Shown here: positions 20,185 through 29,321 of the stretch, one piece after another
Numbering within the stretch: position 1 is the stretch's first letter
How the letters are laid out: each line of letters opens with the position of its first letter
DNA from: Leclercia adecarboxylata
Lineage (GTDB): Bacteria; Pseudomonadota; Gammaproteobacteria; Enterobacterales; Enterobacteriaceae
Assembly (NCBI GenBank): GCA_901472455.1
Contig: LR590464.1
Span: 248,001 to 312,000 of the forward strand
Reading direction: 5' to 3'
Length of the DNA stretch: 64,000 nucleotides
Position numbers and translations under genes: made by a program
The notes under the pieces: model-generated
What the model saw: the letters and a program-made list of their open reading frames with translations, nothing else
What the model was told of the DNA's origin: nothing
Database searches by the model: none

Positions 20185-21774
20185 ATGAATCGTAACGCAC
20201 GGGACAAGGTGCTGAGGATAGTCGGGGTTATCATGTAGTTTTGCTACCTGTGATGCTTGCGCTATGGTTTGCCAGCAACGCGCGATTAACGAAACAAGCA
20301 GCCAACTTCGTTCCTTTGCAAAACTCGCTTTAGACAAAACTGAACTGGTCATTCAGCAGGTTGAGCTGGCTCGTCATGCTGCCGAACAGTATTCGGGCGA
20401 TATTTGCACGCCGGCACACCGACAAAATATGTTGAATATCGTCCGGGGGCGACTCTACATTGCTGACCTGGTGTATGCGCAAGGCCGTGAATTCCTTTGC
20501 TCAACGACGAGCACCCCCGAGAATCCGTATACCATTTCCGCCGCCAATTACCAACGCCAGCCTGACGTCTCTATCTATTATTACCGCGACACCCCGTTTT
20601 ATGAGGGATATAAAATGACCTATATGCAGTTAGGTCATTATGTGGTGGTGGTTAACCCCCTGACGTATAGCGAAGTAATGTCTTCTGACCGATCCCTGGC
20701 GTGGGGAGTATTTGATACGGTCACCAATACCTTTTTCTCCGCCAGTGAACAGGCTAATCAGAGTGAATTGAAAACCCAGATTAGCAATGACGATCTTATA
20801 TTCCAGAATGAAGGCCGTTTTTATACGATTGTTCGCTCGGACAAGCGACCGATTGCCGCCATTGTCTCAACGACTAACCAACGTTTTTATGAAGTCCTTT
20901 ATCACCAGGCGACATTAACTCTACCGCTGGGGATGATCAGCAGCATTATTATTTTATTAATGTGGTCGAGAACACGACGCGAATTTAATTCTCCGGGGCG
21001 CTTATTGCATCGGGCATTAAATAAAAGACAGCTTTGCCTGCACTACCAGCCCATTATCGATATCAAAACCAATGTCTGTGTCGGGGCTGAAGCGTTATTG
21101 CGCTGGCCGGGTTTTAACGGCCCGGTAATGAGTCCGGTAGAATTTATTCCGCTGGCAGAAGAGAGGGCATGAGCGAGCGCATTACCGACTATGTAGTGGA
21201 AGAAGTCTTCAAGCGATCTGGGTCCGTTTCTCGCCTTGCCAATCCGCATATCTATATCTCCATTAACCTGTTCGGCAACGGACTTCCACTCTTCACGCCT
21301 GATTGCGATGATCACCGATAAAGCCCGCCACTACAATGTCCGGGCGGCAGCAAATCAAAATTGAAGTGACCGAGCGTGGGTTTATCGACGTGCCGAAAAC
21401 GACGCCGGTAATTCAGGCGTTTCGTCAGGCGGGTTATGAAGTGGCGATCGATGATTTTAGGTACCGGCTATTCCAACCTGCACAACCTCTATTCGCTGAA
21501 CGTCGATATCCTGAAAATCGATAAATCTTTTATCGATACCCTGACGACCAACAGCACCAGCCACCTGATTGTCGAGCACATCATCGAAATGGCTCAAAGC
21601 CTGCGCTTAAAAACCATCGCCGAAGGGGTGGAAACACCGGAACAGGTCACTTGGTTAAACAAGCGCGGCGTGCAGTATTGTCAGGGCTGGCACTTCGCGA
21701 AGGCGATGTCGCCGCAGGATTTCATGACCTGGCAGCAACAGCCTGTCGCGGCATCACTCGCCCACAGTCACTAG
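20185..21774 (+). CDS. pdeC: PdeC (YjcC), CSS-domain cyclic-di-GMP phosphodiesterase (frameshifted)
   Basis: Membrane EAL phosphodiesterase. The likely start is ATG 20185 (M-N-R-N-A-R-D-K-V-L). The first membrane segment (L-L-P-V-M-L-A-L-W-F-A) and the periplasmic part lie in different frames, so breaks occur near 20238 and 20285. The periplasmic CSS domain has the two redox cysteines in D-I-C-T-P-A-H and E-F-L-C-S-T; the motif is C-S-T here, C-S-S in E. coli. The second membrane segment is L-P-L-G-M-I-S-S-I-I-I-L-L-M-W. The EAL domain shows G-A-E-A-L-L-R-W, D-I-L-K-I-D-K-S-F and K-T-I-A-E-G-V-E-T, all catalytic motifs, with breaks near 21165, 21225, 21300 and 21460. It overlaps the 3' end of soxS by 21 bp. 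Confidence 0.88.
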
Positions 21775-22098
21775 TTTCAGCTGATGACGATAGTCGCTGG
21801 GAGTACGATCAAACTCGCGGCGGAATACACGCGAAAACGTCTGCTGGGAGACATAGCCCAGATCCATGGCGATATCAAAAATGGGGCGCTTGGTGGTACG
21901 TAACGCCTGAGCCGCCAGCAATAATCTGCGTTGCCGAATGTACTCGCCCAGCGTCTGGTGCATGACTGCGCGGAACATCCTCTGTAAATACCATTTCGAG
22001 TAACCCGACTTTTTAGCCACCACATCAATACTCAAGGGTTGATCGATATGGTCATCCATCCATTCAATAAGTGTCTGAATAATTTGTTGATGCGACAT
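21754..22098 (-). CDS. soxS: SoxS, AraC-family oxidative-stress activator
   Basis: Transcription activator of the superoxide/redox-cycling regulon; 114 residues. The AraC-type double HTH includes V-V-A-K-K-S-G-Y-S-K-W-Y-L-Q-R-M-F and F-D-I-A-M-D-L-G-Y-V-S-Q-Q-T-F-S-R-V-F. E. coli SoxS ends at D-Y-R-H-R-L; here seven more residues follow (K-L-V-T-V-G-E), running into the convergent pdeC. Whether that tail is real depends on a single base. Divergent from soxR, which controls it through the operator at 22167. Confidence 0.95.
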   Translation of the reverse strand: MSHQQIIQTLIEWMDDHIDQPLSIDVVAKKSGYSKWYLQRMFRAVMHQTLGEYIRQRRLLLAAQALRTTKRPIFDIAMDLGYVSQQTFSRVFRREFDRTPSDYRHQLKLVTVGE

Positions 22099-22159
22099 AG
22101 AGCAGCCTCTTTCTGGTTACACCTGTATCGGTTAATTCGTCGTTTTGTCTGCGGGCGAG

Positions 22160-22190
22160 TATAATTCCTCAAGTTAACTTGAGGTAAAGA
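22160..22190 (-). promoter_or_regulatory. SoxR operator within the soxS promoter
   Basis: Perfect 18-bp palindrome CCTCAAGTTAACTTGAGG (22167-22184) between soxR and soxS. On the minus strand it sits between a -35 TTTACC and a -10 TATACT separated by 19 bp, the overlong spacer typical of MerR-family-activated promoters. Identical in layout to the E. coli soxS promoter. Confidence 0.95.
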
Positions 22191-22196
22191 GGTTTT

Positions 22197-22655
22197 ATGG
22201 AAAAGAAATTACCGCGGATCAAATCGCTGCTGACGCCGGGCGAGGTGGCAAGGCGTAGCGGCGTGGCGGTGTCGGCTCTGCATTTCTATGAAAGCAAAGG
22301 GTTAATTAAGAGTATCCGCAACACGGGCAACCAGCGCCGTTATACCCGCGATGTGCTGCGCTATGTGGCGATCATCAAGATTGCCCAACGCATCGGGATC
22401 CCGCTGGCCACCATTGGCGAGGCGTTCGGCATCCTGCCTGAGGGGCATACGCTGAGTACAAAGGAGTGGAAAGCACTCTCGTCACAGTGGCGCGATGAGC
22501 TGGATCGGCGCATTCATACCCTGGAGGCGCTGCGCGACGATCTTGACGGCTGTATTGGCTGCGGATGCCTGTCGCGCAGTGACTGCCCGCTGCGTAACCC
22601 TGGCGATAAGCTGGGCGAGCAGGGCACCGGCGCGCGGTTGCTGGAAGAAGATTAG
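22197..22655 (+). CDS. soxR: SoxR, redox-sensing MerR-family regulator
   Basis: 152-residue [2Fe-2S] sensor that turns on soxS when oxidised. N-terminal Mer[24 protein letters not shown], dimerisation helix, then the cluster-binding cysteines in [12 protein letters not shown]. Start M-E-K-K-L-P-R-I-K at 22197. Intact. SraL and its terminator follow on the opposite strand. Confidence 0.97.
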   Translation: MEKKLPRIKSLLTPGEVARRSGVAVSALHFYESKGLIKSIRNTGNQRRYTRDVLRYVAIIKIAQRIGIPLATIGEAFGILPEGHTLSTKEWKALSSQWRDELDRRIHTLEALRDDLDGCIGCGCLSRSDCPLRNPGDKLGEQGTGARLLEED

Positions 22656-22665
22656 CCCGACGCAT

Positions 22666-22701
22666 AAAAAACTAAAGCGCCATACAGGCGCTTTAGTTTA
22701 T
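22666..22701. terminator. Bidirectional terminator of soxR and SraL
   Basis: 10-bp stem CTAAAGCGCC / GGCGCTTTAG with loop ATACA. An A-run on the left (six T on the minus strand) and TTTATTT on the right let it serve both strands. Confidence 0.85.
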
Positions 22702-22807
22702 TTCCGGTCTTTGTCTTTCTCTCTATCCCGCTGGTTCACAGGAGGGTTTCCCCCCGACATCAACACCCTCAGTCGAGCATGGTTTGGAGGTTCCGGTTTG
22801 TGCTGAC
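22666..22807 (-). ncRNA. sraL: SraL (RyjA) small RNA
   Basis: Position between soxR and the GST gene, strand and size match SraL of Salmonella and E. coli, an RpoS-dependent Hfq-associated RNA of about 140 nt that affects tig and rho expression. It ends in a strong terminator: stem CTAAAGCGCC / GGCGCTTTAG with six T on the minus strand. A sigmaS-type extended -10, CTAGACTTAA, at about 22811-22820 predicts a start near 22807, giving 142 nt. The ends are inferred; no transcript data were available. Confidence 0.75.
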
Positions 22808-22810
22808 AAT

Positions 22811-22820
22811 TTAAGTCTAG
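22811..22820 (-). promoter_or_regulatory. SigmaS-type -10 element of SraL
   Basis: The minus strand reads CTAGACTTAA, close to the RpoS extended -10 consensus CTATACTTAA. It lies at the right distance for a transcript of about 142 nt ending at the terminator. Confidence 0.6.
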
Positions 22821-22928
22821 GCCGGGAGGCCGGGTTTGCCAGTTCCACAGCGCATAAAATAGGCGAAATTTTTTCGCCAGGTTGTGCAATTTTCTATAGT
22901 TAGTGGGTAAGCCCAACTGGAGATGTCC

Positions 22929-23600
22929 ATGATTAAGGTCCACCACCTCAACCAGTCCCGATCCCAGCGTGTGCTGTGGGCGCTGGAAGAGCTTTCTCTG
23001 CCGTATCAGATTGAACGTTATCAGCGTGATAAGACGATGATGGCGCCCGCCGCATTGCGAAAAGTTCACCCGCTGGGTAAATCCCCGGTGCTGGAGGATA
23101 ACGGCCTGATTCTGGCGGAATCGGGGGCGATCCTCGAATATTTGCAGGAGACCTACGATCCCACATCGCAGCTCAAGCCGCAGGATCGCGAGATGAAACT
23201 GCACTACCGCTTCTGGCTTCACTACGCGGAAGGTTCCCTGATGCCGCTGCTGCTGATGAAGCTGGTTTTCTCCAGCCTCGGTAAACCGCCGATCCCGTTT
23301 GGCCTGCGCTCGCTGGGCAAAGTGCTGGGGCAGGGGGTGCAAAAGGCGTATCTCAACCGCCAGCTGGAAACCCACGCCCGTTTTCTGGAGTCCTGGCTGA
23401 AGGATCACCGCTGGTTTGCCGGGGATAACCTCAGCATGGCGGACGTGCAGATGAGTTTTCCGGTGTTTGCCCTGCTGGAGCGTGGCGGCATCGCGGATCT
23501 CCCTCATCTGCAAAGGTGGATGAAAAACGTCGAAATGCGTCCGGCCTGGCAGCGGGCGATCCAGCAGGGCGGTCCGTTCGAAATCCCTGGCAAATCCTGA
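22929..23600 (+). CDS. Glutathione S-transferase family protein
   Basis: 223-residue cytosolic GST. The N-terminal thioredoxin fold starts M-I-K-V-H-H-L-N-Q-S-R-S-Q-R-V-L-W-A-L-E-E-L, and G-S/E-S-G-A-I-L-E-Y-L contacts glutathione. The helical C-terminal domain has A-D-N/G-D-N-L-S-M-A-D-V-Q-M-S-F-P, including the conserved N-capping Asp. ATG 22929 is preferred over 22923 because GGAG ends one base before 22923 and six before 22929. A GST also follows soxR in Salmonella. Substrate unknown. Intact. Confidence 0.9.
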   Translation: MIKVHHLNQSRSQRVLWALEELSLPYQIERYQRDKTMMAPAALRKVHPLGKSPVLEDNGLILAESGAILEYLQETYDPTSQLKPQDREMKLHYRFWLHYAEGSLMPLLLMKLVFSSLGKPPIPFGLRSLGKVLGQGVQKAYLNRQLETHARFLESWLKDHRWFAGDNLSMADVQMSFPVFALLERGGIADLPHLQRWMKNVEMRPAWQRAIQQGGPFEIPGKS

Positions 23601-23634
23601 GCGAACCCTGAAAATGTTATCAAATTGCGCATTC

Positions 23635-23650
23635 ACGATAACGTTTGCGC
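23635..23650. promoter_or_regulatory. PurR-like operator 1 upstream of ghxP
   Basis: ACGATAACGTTTGCGC matches the PurR consensus ACGCAAACGTTTTCGT around the central AACGTTTGC. One of two candidate sites in the 310-bp leader of the purine permease gene. Confidence 0.55.
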
Positions 23651-23778
23651 ATACTCTGGCTATTTCTTCACCGCCCCGCAGGAAAATAAGCGAAAAACGG
23701 CAAAGTTAAGTTGAAAATGCCCGTGTTCAGGACGGATAATCGTTTGCCTTTAATTCAACACCCGTTTTGTCAGCGTGA

Positions 23779-23794
23779 AGCTAAACGTTTGCTT
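23779..23794. promoter_or_regulatory. PurR-like operator 2 upstream of ghxP
   Basis: AGCTAAACGTTTGCTT, a second near-match to the PurR palindrome, 144 bp downstream of the first. Placement before a guanine/hypoxanthine permease gene supports purine control. Confidence 0.55.
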
Positions 23795-23909
23795 TTTTTA
23801 TGACGCCCCTCTTTGTCATAAACGCAGCACAGGGATATGACGTTTCGCTGGTCGTGGAGTGTCCATCACGCTGACCGACGACGATTATAATTTTCAGGGG
23901 ATGTTTTCT

Positions 23910-25261
23910 ATGTCTACGCCATCTGCGCGTACCGGCGGTTCACTCGACGCCATGTTCAAAATTTCTGCCCGTGGCAGCACCGTGCGTCAGGAGATCGTTG
24001 CCGGTCTGACGACCTTCCTGGCCATGGTCTACTCGGTGATCGTGGTGCCGGGCATGCTGGGCAAAGCCGGTTTCCCACCGGCGGCGGTCTTTGTCGCCAC
24101 CTGTCTGGTTGCCGGTGTCGGCTCCATCGTGATGGGTCTGTGGGCCAACCTGCCGCTGGCAATTGGCTGCGCCATCTCACTGACCGCCTTCACCGCGTTC
24201 AGCCTGGTGCTGGGCCAGCAGATCAGCGTCCCGGTTGCGCTGGGCGCCGTGTTCCTGATGGGTGTGCTGTTTACCATCATCTCTGCCACCGGTATCCGCA
24301 GCTGGATCCTACGTAACCTGCCGCAGGGCGTTGCGCATGGCACCGGCATCGGTATCGGCCTGTTCCTGCTGCTGATTGCCGCCAACGGCGTTGGCCTGGT
24401 GATCAAGAACCCGCTGGACGGTCTGCCGGTTGCGCTGGGTGATTTCGCCAGCTTCCCGGTGATCATGTCGCTGATTGGCCTGGCGGTGATCATTGGTCTG
24501 GAAAAACTGAAAGTGCCGGGCGGCATCCTGCTCACTATCATTGGCGTCTCTGTGGTGGGGCTGATTTTCGATCCCGCGGTGCATTTCTCCGGTGTATTTG
24601 CCATGCCATCCCTGAGCGATGAAAACGGCAACTCGCTGATTGGCAGCCTGGATATCATGGGCGCGCTGAACCCGGTTGTCCTGCCAAGCGTGCTGGCGCT
24701 GGTGATGACCGCGGTCTTCGACGCCACCGGTACCATCCGCGCGGTAGCGGGCCAGGCGAACCTGCTGGATAAAGACGGTCAGATCATCGATGGCGGCAAA
24801 GCGCTGACCACCGACTCCCTGAGCAGCGTCTTCTCCGGTCTGGTGGGTGCTGCGCCAGCAGCGGTATATATCGAATCGGCGGCGGGTACGGCGGCAGGCG
24901 GTAAAACCGGTCTGACGGCGATCACCATCGGCGTGCTGTTCCTGCTGATCCTGTTCCTTGCCCCGCTGTCCTATCTGGTTCCGGCGTACGCAACTGCCCC
25001 TGCGCTGATGTACGTTGGCCTGCTGATGCTGAGCAACGTGGCGAAAATTGATTTTGCCGACTTCGTTGACGCGATGGCCGGGCTTATCACCGCGGTGTTC
25101 ATCGTGCTGACCTGTAACATCGTTACCGGCATCATGATCGGCTTCGCATCACTGGTGATCGGGCCGTATCGTCTCCGGTGAATGGCGTAAGCTGAACATC
25201 GGTACGGTGGTGATTGCCGTGGCGCTGGTGGGCGTTCTACGCGGGCGGCTGGGCTATCTAA
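23910..25261 (+). CDS. ghxP: GhxP, guanine/hypoxanthine permease (two frameshifts near the 3' end)
   Basis: Proton-linked purine permease of the AzgA/NCS2 type in the inner membrane, about 449 residues with 12-14 membrane segments. ATG 23910 ([14 protein letters not shown]) matches E. coli; an ATG nine bases upstream is also in frame. Substrate-site motifs A-V-F-D-A-T-G-T-I and [14 protein letters not shown] are present. An extra G at 25157-25160 and another near 25231 must be removed to read [14 protein letters not shown] and the C terminus F-Y-A-G-G-W-A-I. Two PurR-like sites are upstream and a terminator lies at 25283. Confidence 0.94.
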
Positions 25262-25282
25262 GCTGTCAACTGCGCAAACAGA

Positions 25283-25308
25283 CGGGTGGCTAAGGCCGCC
25301 CGTTTTTA
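25283..25308 (+). terminator. Rho-independent terminator of ghxP
   Basis: CGGGTGGC-TAAG-GCCGCCCG stem (one G-T pair) followed by TTTTTATTTT. Confidence 0.85.
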
Positions 25309-25412
25309 TTTTCGGAACACATCTTGTTGCCTTATGCGTTACTCTGAGGGAGATACACTGTGGCAAGATGCCAGTGATGTAAACGTACCAAAACCTCGCA
25401 AACAGGGAACGC

Positions 25413-27060
25413 ATGGAAATCTTCTTCACAATACTCATCATGACCCTTTTGGTCTCCCTCTCCGGGGTAGTTACCCGCGTACTGCCCTTCCAGTTACCGC
25501 TGCCGCTGATGCAGATCGCCATCGGTGCTCTGCTGGCATGGCCGACGTTCGGATTGCATGTCGAGTTTGATCCTGAACTGTTTCTGGTGCTGTTTATCCC
25601 GCCTCTGCTGTTTGCCGACGGCTGGAAAACCCCTACGCGGGAATTTCTTGAGCATGGGCGCGAGATCCTGGGGCTGGCGCTGGCGCTAGTGGTGGTCACC
25701 GTGGTGGGGATTGGTTTTCTCATCTACTGGGTGGTGCCGGGGATCCCGCTGATACCGGCCTTTGCGCTGGCGGCGGTGCTGTCGCCCACCGATGCCGTGG
25801 CGCTGTCCGGTATCGTTGGTGAAGGACGCATTCCGAAGAAAATCATGGGTATTTTGCAGGGCGAAGCCCTGATGAACGACGCCTCCGGCCTGGTGGCGCT
25901 GAAGTTTGCCGTCGCCGTGGCGATGGGCACCATGATCTTCACCATCGGCGGGGCATCCGTTGAATTCTTGAAAGTGGCGATTGGCGGCATTCTGGCCGGG
26001 TTTGTGGTGAGCTGGCTGTATGGCCGTTCGCTGCGCTTCCTTAGCCGCTGGGGCGGCGACGAGCCTGCCACGCAAATCTTACTGCTGTTCCTGCTGCCGT
26101 TCGCCTCTTATCTGATTGCGGAACACATTGGCTTCTCCGGCATCCTGGCGGCGGTGGCGGCCGGGATGACCATCACCCGCTCCGGTGTCATGCCGCCGCG
26201 CGCCGCTGGCGATGCGCCTGCGCGCCAACAGCACCTGGGCGATGCTGGAGTTTGTCTTCAACGGCATGGTGTTCCTGCTGTTGGGTCTGCAACTGCCGGG
26301 GATCCTCGAGTCCTCGCTGGTGGCGGCCGAGGCCGACCCGAATGTTGAAACCTGGATGCTGTTTACCGACATCGTGCTGATTTACGCCGCGCTGATGCTG
26401 GTACGTTTCGGTTGGCTGTGGACGATGAAAAGATTCAGCGTGCGTTTCCTGAAAAACAAACCGATGGAGTTTGGTTCCTGGACCACGCGTGAGCTGCTGA
26501 TCTCCACCTTCGCCGGGGTGCGTGGGGCCATTACCCTCGCCGGTGTGCTTTCCATTCCGCTGCTGCTGCCGACTGGCGATGTCTTCCCGGCGCGCTACGA
26601 GCTGGTGTTCCTGGCGGCAGGGGTGATTCTGTTCTCCCTGTTTGTTGGCGTGGTGATGCTGCCAATCCTGCTGCAACATATGGAGGTGGGCGACCACGTT
26701 CAGCAGCATAAAGAGGCGCGTATCGCCCGGGCAGCAACGGCTGAGGTGGCCATTGTCACCATCCAGAAGATGGAGGAGCGTCTGGCCGCCGATACCGAAG
26801 AGAACATCGATACCCAACTGCTGAAAGAGGTGAGCTCGCGGGTGATTGGTAACCTGCGCCGCCGTGCGGATGGCCGCAACGACGTGGAAAGCTCGCTGAT
26901 GGAAGAGAACCTTGAACGCCGCTTCCGCCTGGCTGCGCTGCGCTCGGAACGCGCAGAGCTGTACCACCTGCGTGCCACCCGGGAAATCAGCAACGAGACA
27001 CTGCAAAAACTACTGCACGATCTCGATTTGATGGAAGCGTTGTTGATAGAGAAGCAGTAG
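25413..27060 (+). CDS. yjcE: YjcE, CPA1-family Na+/H+ antiporter (one frameshift)
   Basis: Predicted inner-membrane cation/proton antiporter, about 549 residues. The N-terminal membrane domain has about 12 segments, with S-P-T-D-A-V-A-L-S-G and the ion-binding motif E-A-L-M-N-D-A-S-G. The C-terminal cytoplasmic tail, roughly the last 150 residues, is rich in charged helices (I-Q-K-M-E-E-R-L-A-A-D-T-E-E-N-I). An extra C at 26191-26194 breaks the frame at S-G-V-M / R-R-A-P-L-A-M-R-L. Start M-E-I-F-F-T-I-L-I-M at 25413. A strong hairpin follows at 27124. Confidence 0.93.
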
Positions 27061-27080
27061 GGGTGAGCGCGGTCTGATGC

Positions 27081-27114
27081 CTTCACCCCGGCCCTCTCCC
27101 ACAGGGGAGAGGGT
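27081..27114. repeat. CTCTCCC palindromic intergenic repeat
   Basis: CACCCCGGCCCTCTCCC-ACA-GGGGAGAGGG. The flank GCGGTCTGATGCC is shared with the copy near 35880, showing the element extends beyond its hairpin. Confidence 0.75.
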
Positions 27115-27123
27115 GCAAACACT

Positions 27124-27154
27124 AAAAACGGTAACCTGGCGGTTACCGTTTTGC
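27124..27154. terminator. Bidirectional terminator between yjcE and the LysR gene
   Basis: AAAAACGGTAACC-TGGC-GGTTACCGTTTTG: an 8-bp stem flanked by A and T runs, placed between convergent genes. Confidence 0.85.
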
Positions 27155-27156
27155 GT

Positions 27157-28047
27157 TTACCCCGGTACCCAAAACCCTTCACAGCATTTCAGCCAGGCCT
27201 GGGCGCTGTGCGACAGATACACTCCCTCCCGCCAGATCATCCCCAACTGCCAGTGCAGGTCGCTCTGTAGTGGGATCCAGCGCAACGTATTTTTATCCAG
27301 CCGCTCGCAGATGGGCTGCGGCAAAATCGCGATCCCGACGCCCGCCTGAACCATCGCAGCCAGAAAGTCCCACTGCCCACTGCGCACCGCGATGCGCGGC
27401 TTAACACCGTGCTGGCTGAACAACTGCATCAGCTGGCGGCTGAGGGCAAAATCTTCGTTGTAGATCAGCAGCGGGTGCTCGGCCAGCAGTTCAGGGTTAA
27501 TGGTATCAAGGGTCAACCAACTGCCGGAGCGCGGTACCAGCACGCACAGCGGGTGGCTGAACAGCGGCAGTGCCGTCAGACCGCTGTCCTCCTCCACGGG
27601 GAGGGCGGTCATCGCCAGATCCAGCTCGCCGTTGATCACCGCCTGCTGGACGGTTAAGCCACCAAAATTCAGAAATTTTCAGCTCTACGCCGGGATAGCG
27701 CTGACGAAACAGGCCGATTGGGCCCGGCCATCATCATCCCCACCATCGGCGGAATACCGAGGCGTAATATGCCTTTTGGTTAAGGTGATTGATGTCGCCA
27801 AGCTCCGCCTCCAGCTGGCGAAACTCTGCGAGGATCGCCAGACCGCGTTCAAACACCACCCGACCGGTGTCGGTTAACAGCAAGCTTGCGCCCGTCGCGG
27901 ATCAGCAGGGTACAGTTCAGTTCATCTTCGAGGTTTTTTCAGCATTTTGCTGATGGTGGGTTGGGTGACAAAAAGCTTCTCCGCAGCGCGGGTGAAACTC
28001 TGCTGACGTACCACTTCGACAAAGTAACGCAGCGTGCGTATGTCCAT
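27157..28047 (-). CDS. LysR-family regulator, CidR-like (frameshifted)
   Basis: LysR-type activator divergent from the cidA/lrgA-lrgB pair, which it probably controls, as CidR does for cid genes. M-D-I-R-T-L-R-Y-F-V-E-V-V-R-Q-Q-S-F-T-R-A-A at 28047 begins the HTH domain, continuing T-Q-P-T-I-S-K-M-L-K. The effector-binding domain includes L-R-L-G-I-P-P-M-V-G, G-E-L-D-L-A-M-T-A-L-P-V and G-V-G-I-A-I-L-P-Q-P-I-C. Homopolymer shifts near 27675, 27720, 27775, 27885 and 27937 split it. Length is about 295 residues when joined, normal for the family. The effector is unknown; acetate or pyruvate status would fit the family. Confidence 0.82.
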
Positions 28048-28148
28048 GACTATTCCTCGAAACTATACCTTTGATGATTTTAATTCATTTCAGTCAATTA
28101 CGGGCGCTGACTATACTGGCGCTCCGTCTCATTTTGAGGAAATCCCCC

Positions 28149-28556
28149 ATGACCGTGGCGTTAGGTCGCGTTACGCCTGCCGTCGTGCAACGACTCCAGG
28201 TACCGGTTCAGGTACTGCTTTACGCGGGTCTTTTTGTCTTCGCTGAATACCTTGTTGGCTGGCTACATCTGCCGCTGCCGGCCAATCTGGTCGGGATGGT
28301 GCTGATGTTCAGCCTGATCCTCTGCCGCGTTATTCCCCTGAATTGGGTGCGGGCAGGCTCACGCTGGCTGCTGGCAGAAATGCTGCTGTTTTTTGTGCCC
28401 GCGGTGGTGGCGGTGGTGAATTACGTCCAGCTGCTGATGGTGGATGGCTGGCGCATCTTTGCGGTGATCGCCCTGAGCACGCTGATGGTGCTGGGTGCCA
28501 CCGCGTGGGTGGTGGATAAAGTCTATCGCTTTGAGATTAGCAGGCAGAAAACATGA
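28149..28556 (+). CDS. CidA/LrgA-family membrane protein
   Basis: 135-residue holin-like protein with four membrane segments (V-L-L-Y-A-G-L-F-V-F-A, N-L-V-G-M-V-L-M-F-S-L-I-L, E-M-L-L-F-F-V-P-A-V-V-A-V-V-N-Y, I-F-A-V-I-A-L-S-T-L-M-V). The family signature P-A-N-L-V-G-M and L-L-F-F-V-P-A is clear. ATG 28149 is the first start giving family length; a longer in-frame version from 28071 overlaps the promoter region. The stop overlaps the next gene by four bases (ATGA). Members act in murein turnover/cell-death control or in organic-acid transport. Intact. Confidence 0.88.
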   Translation: MTVALGRVTPAVVQRLQVPVQVLLYAGLFVFAEYLVGWLHLPLPANLVGMVLMFSLILCRVIPLNWVRAGSRWLLAEMLLFFVPAVVAVVNYVQLLMVDGWRIFAVIALSTLMVLGATAWVVDKVYRFEISRQKT

Positions 28557-29246
28557 CTAACTTTCAGGTCAGCGTGCTCTGTCTGGTGGTGACGCTGATT
28601 ATCTATTTCGCCAACAAGCGCCTGTATCGCCGCTTTTCGCAAATTGCCCCTGATGCCGCTGGTCTTCACCCCGATTTTGCTGGTAATGATGCTGGTGTGG
28701 GGGCATATCTCCTGGCAGAACTATATCGGTGAGGCGCACTGGCTGCTATGGCTGCTCGGCCCGGCGACCATCGCCTTTGCGGTGCCCGTGTACGATAACC
28801 TCGCGGTGATCAAACGCCACTGGATGTCGCTTTCGGCCGGAGTGATCACCGCCACGGTGGTGGCCGTCACCAGCTCGGTCTGGCTGGCGCGGTTGTTTAC
28901 CCTGTCGGATGAGATCCAGCGCAGCCTCGCGGTGCGTTCCGTCACCACGCCCTTTGCGCTGGCCGCGGCAAAACCGCTCGGCGGACAGCCGGATCTGGTG
29001 GCGCTGTTTGTGGTTGTCACCGGGGTGGTTTGGCATGGCGGTGGGGGGACATGCTGTTTTTGCGGCTCTCGATCCGCGAAGGGATGGCGAAAGGGGCCGG
29101 GTTTGGTGCCGCCTCCCATGGCGCTGGCACCGCCCGCTCCTATGAGCTGGGCCAGCAGGAGGGGGTGGTCGCCAGCCTGGTGATGATGCTCTCCGGCGTG
29201 GTGATTGGTGCTGGTGGCACCGCTGGTGAGCTGGTTAATGTTCTGA
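28553..29246 (+). CDS. CidB/LrgB-family membrane protein (frameshifted)
   Basis: Partner of the preceding CidA/LrgA protein and translationally coupled to it. Begins M-T-N-F-Q-V-S-V-L-C-L-V-V-T-L. Breaks near 28640, 29030 and 29212 are bridged to give about 230 residues, the usual LrgB/YohK length. Family motifs P-V-Y-D-N, A-V-R-S-V-T-T-P-F-A-L and G-A-A-S-H-G-A-G-T-A-R-S are all present. It ends V-A-P-L-V-S-W-L-M-F. Confidence 0.86.
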
Positions 29247-29250
29247 GTCT

Positions 29251-29320
29251 TGCCCGGCGGCGCGGTGCTTGCCGGGTCTGCGGTTCTCCAGGTCGGTAAG
29301 CGCCGCGCCACGCGACGATA
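29251..29320. repeat. REP pair (BIME-like)
   Basis: TGCCCGGCGGCGCGGTGCTTGCCGGGTCTGCGG followed a few bases later by an inverted, degraded REP (CAGGTCGGTAAGCGCCGCGCCACG). It lies between the convergent lrgB-type gene and the sugar-binding-protein gene. Confidence 0.75.
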
Positions 29321-29321
29321 A

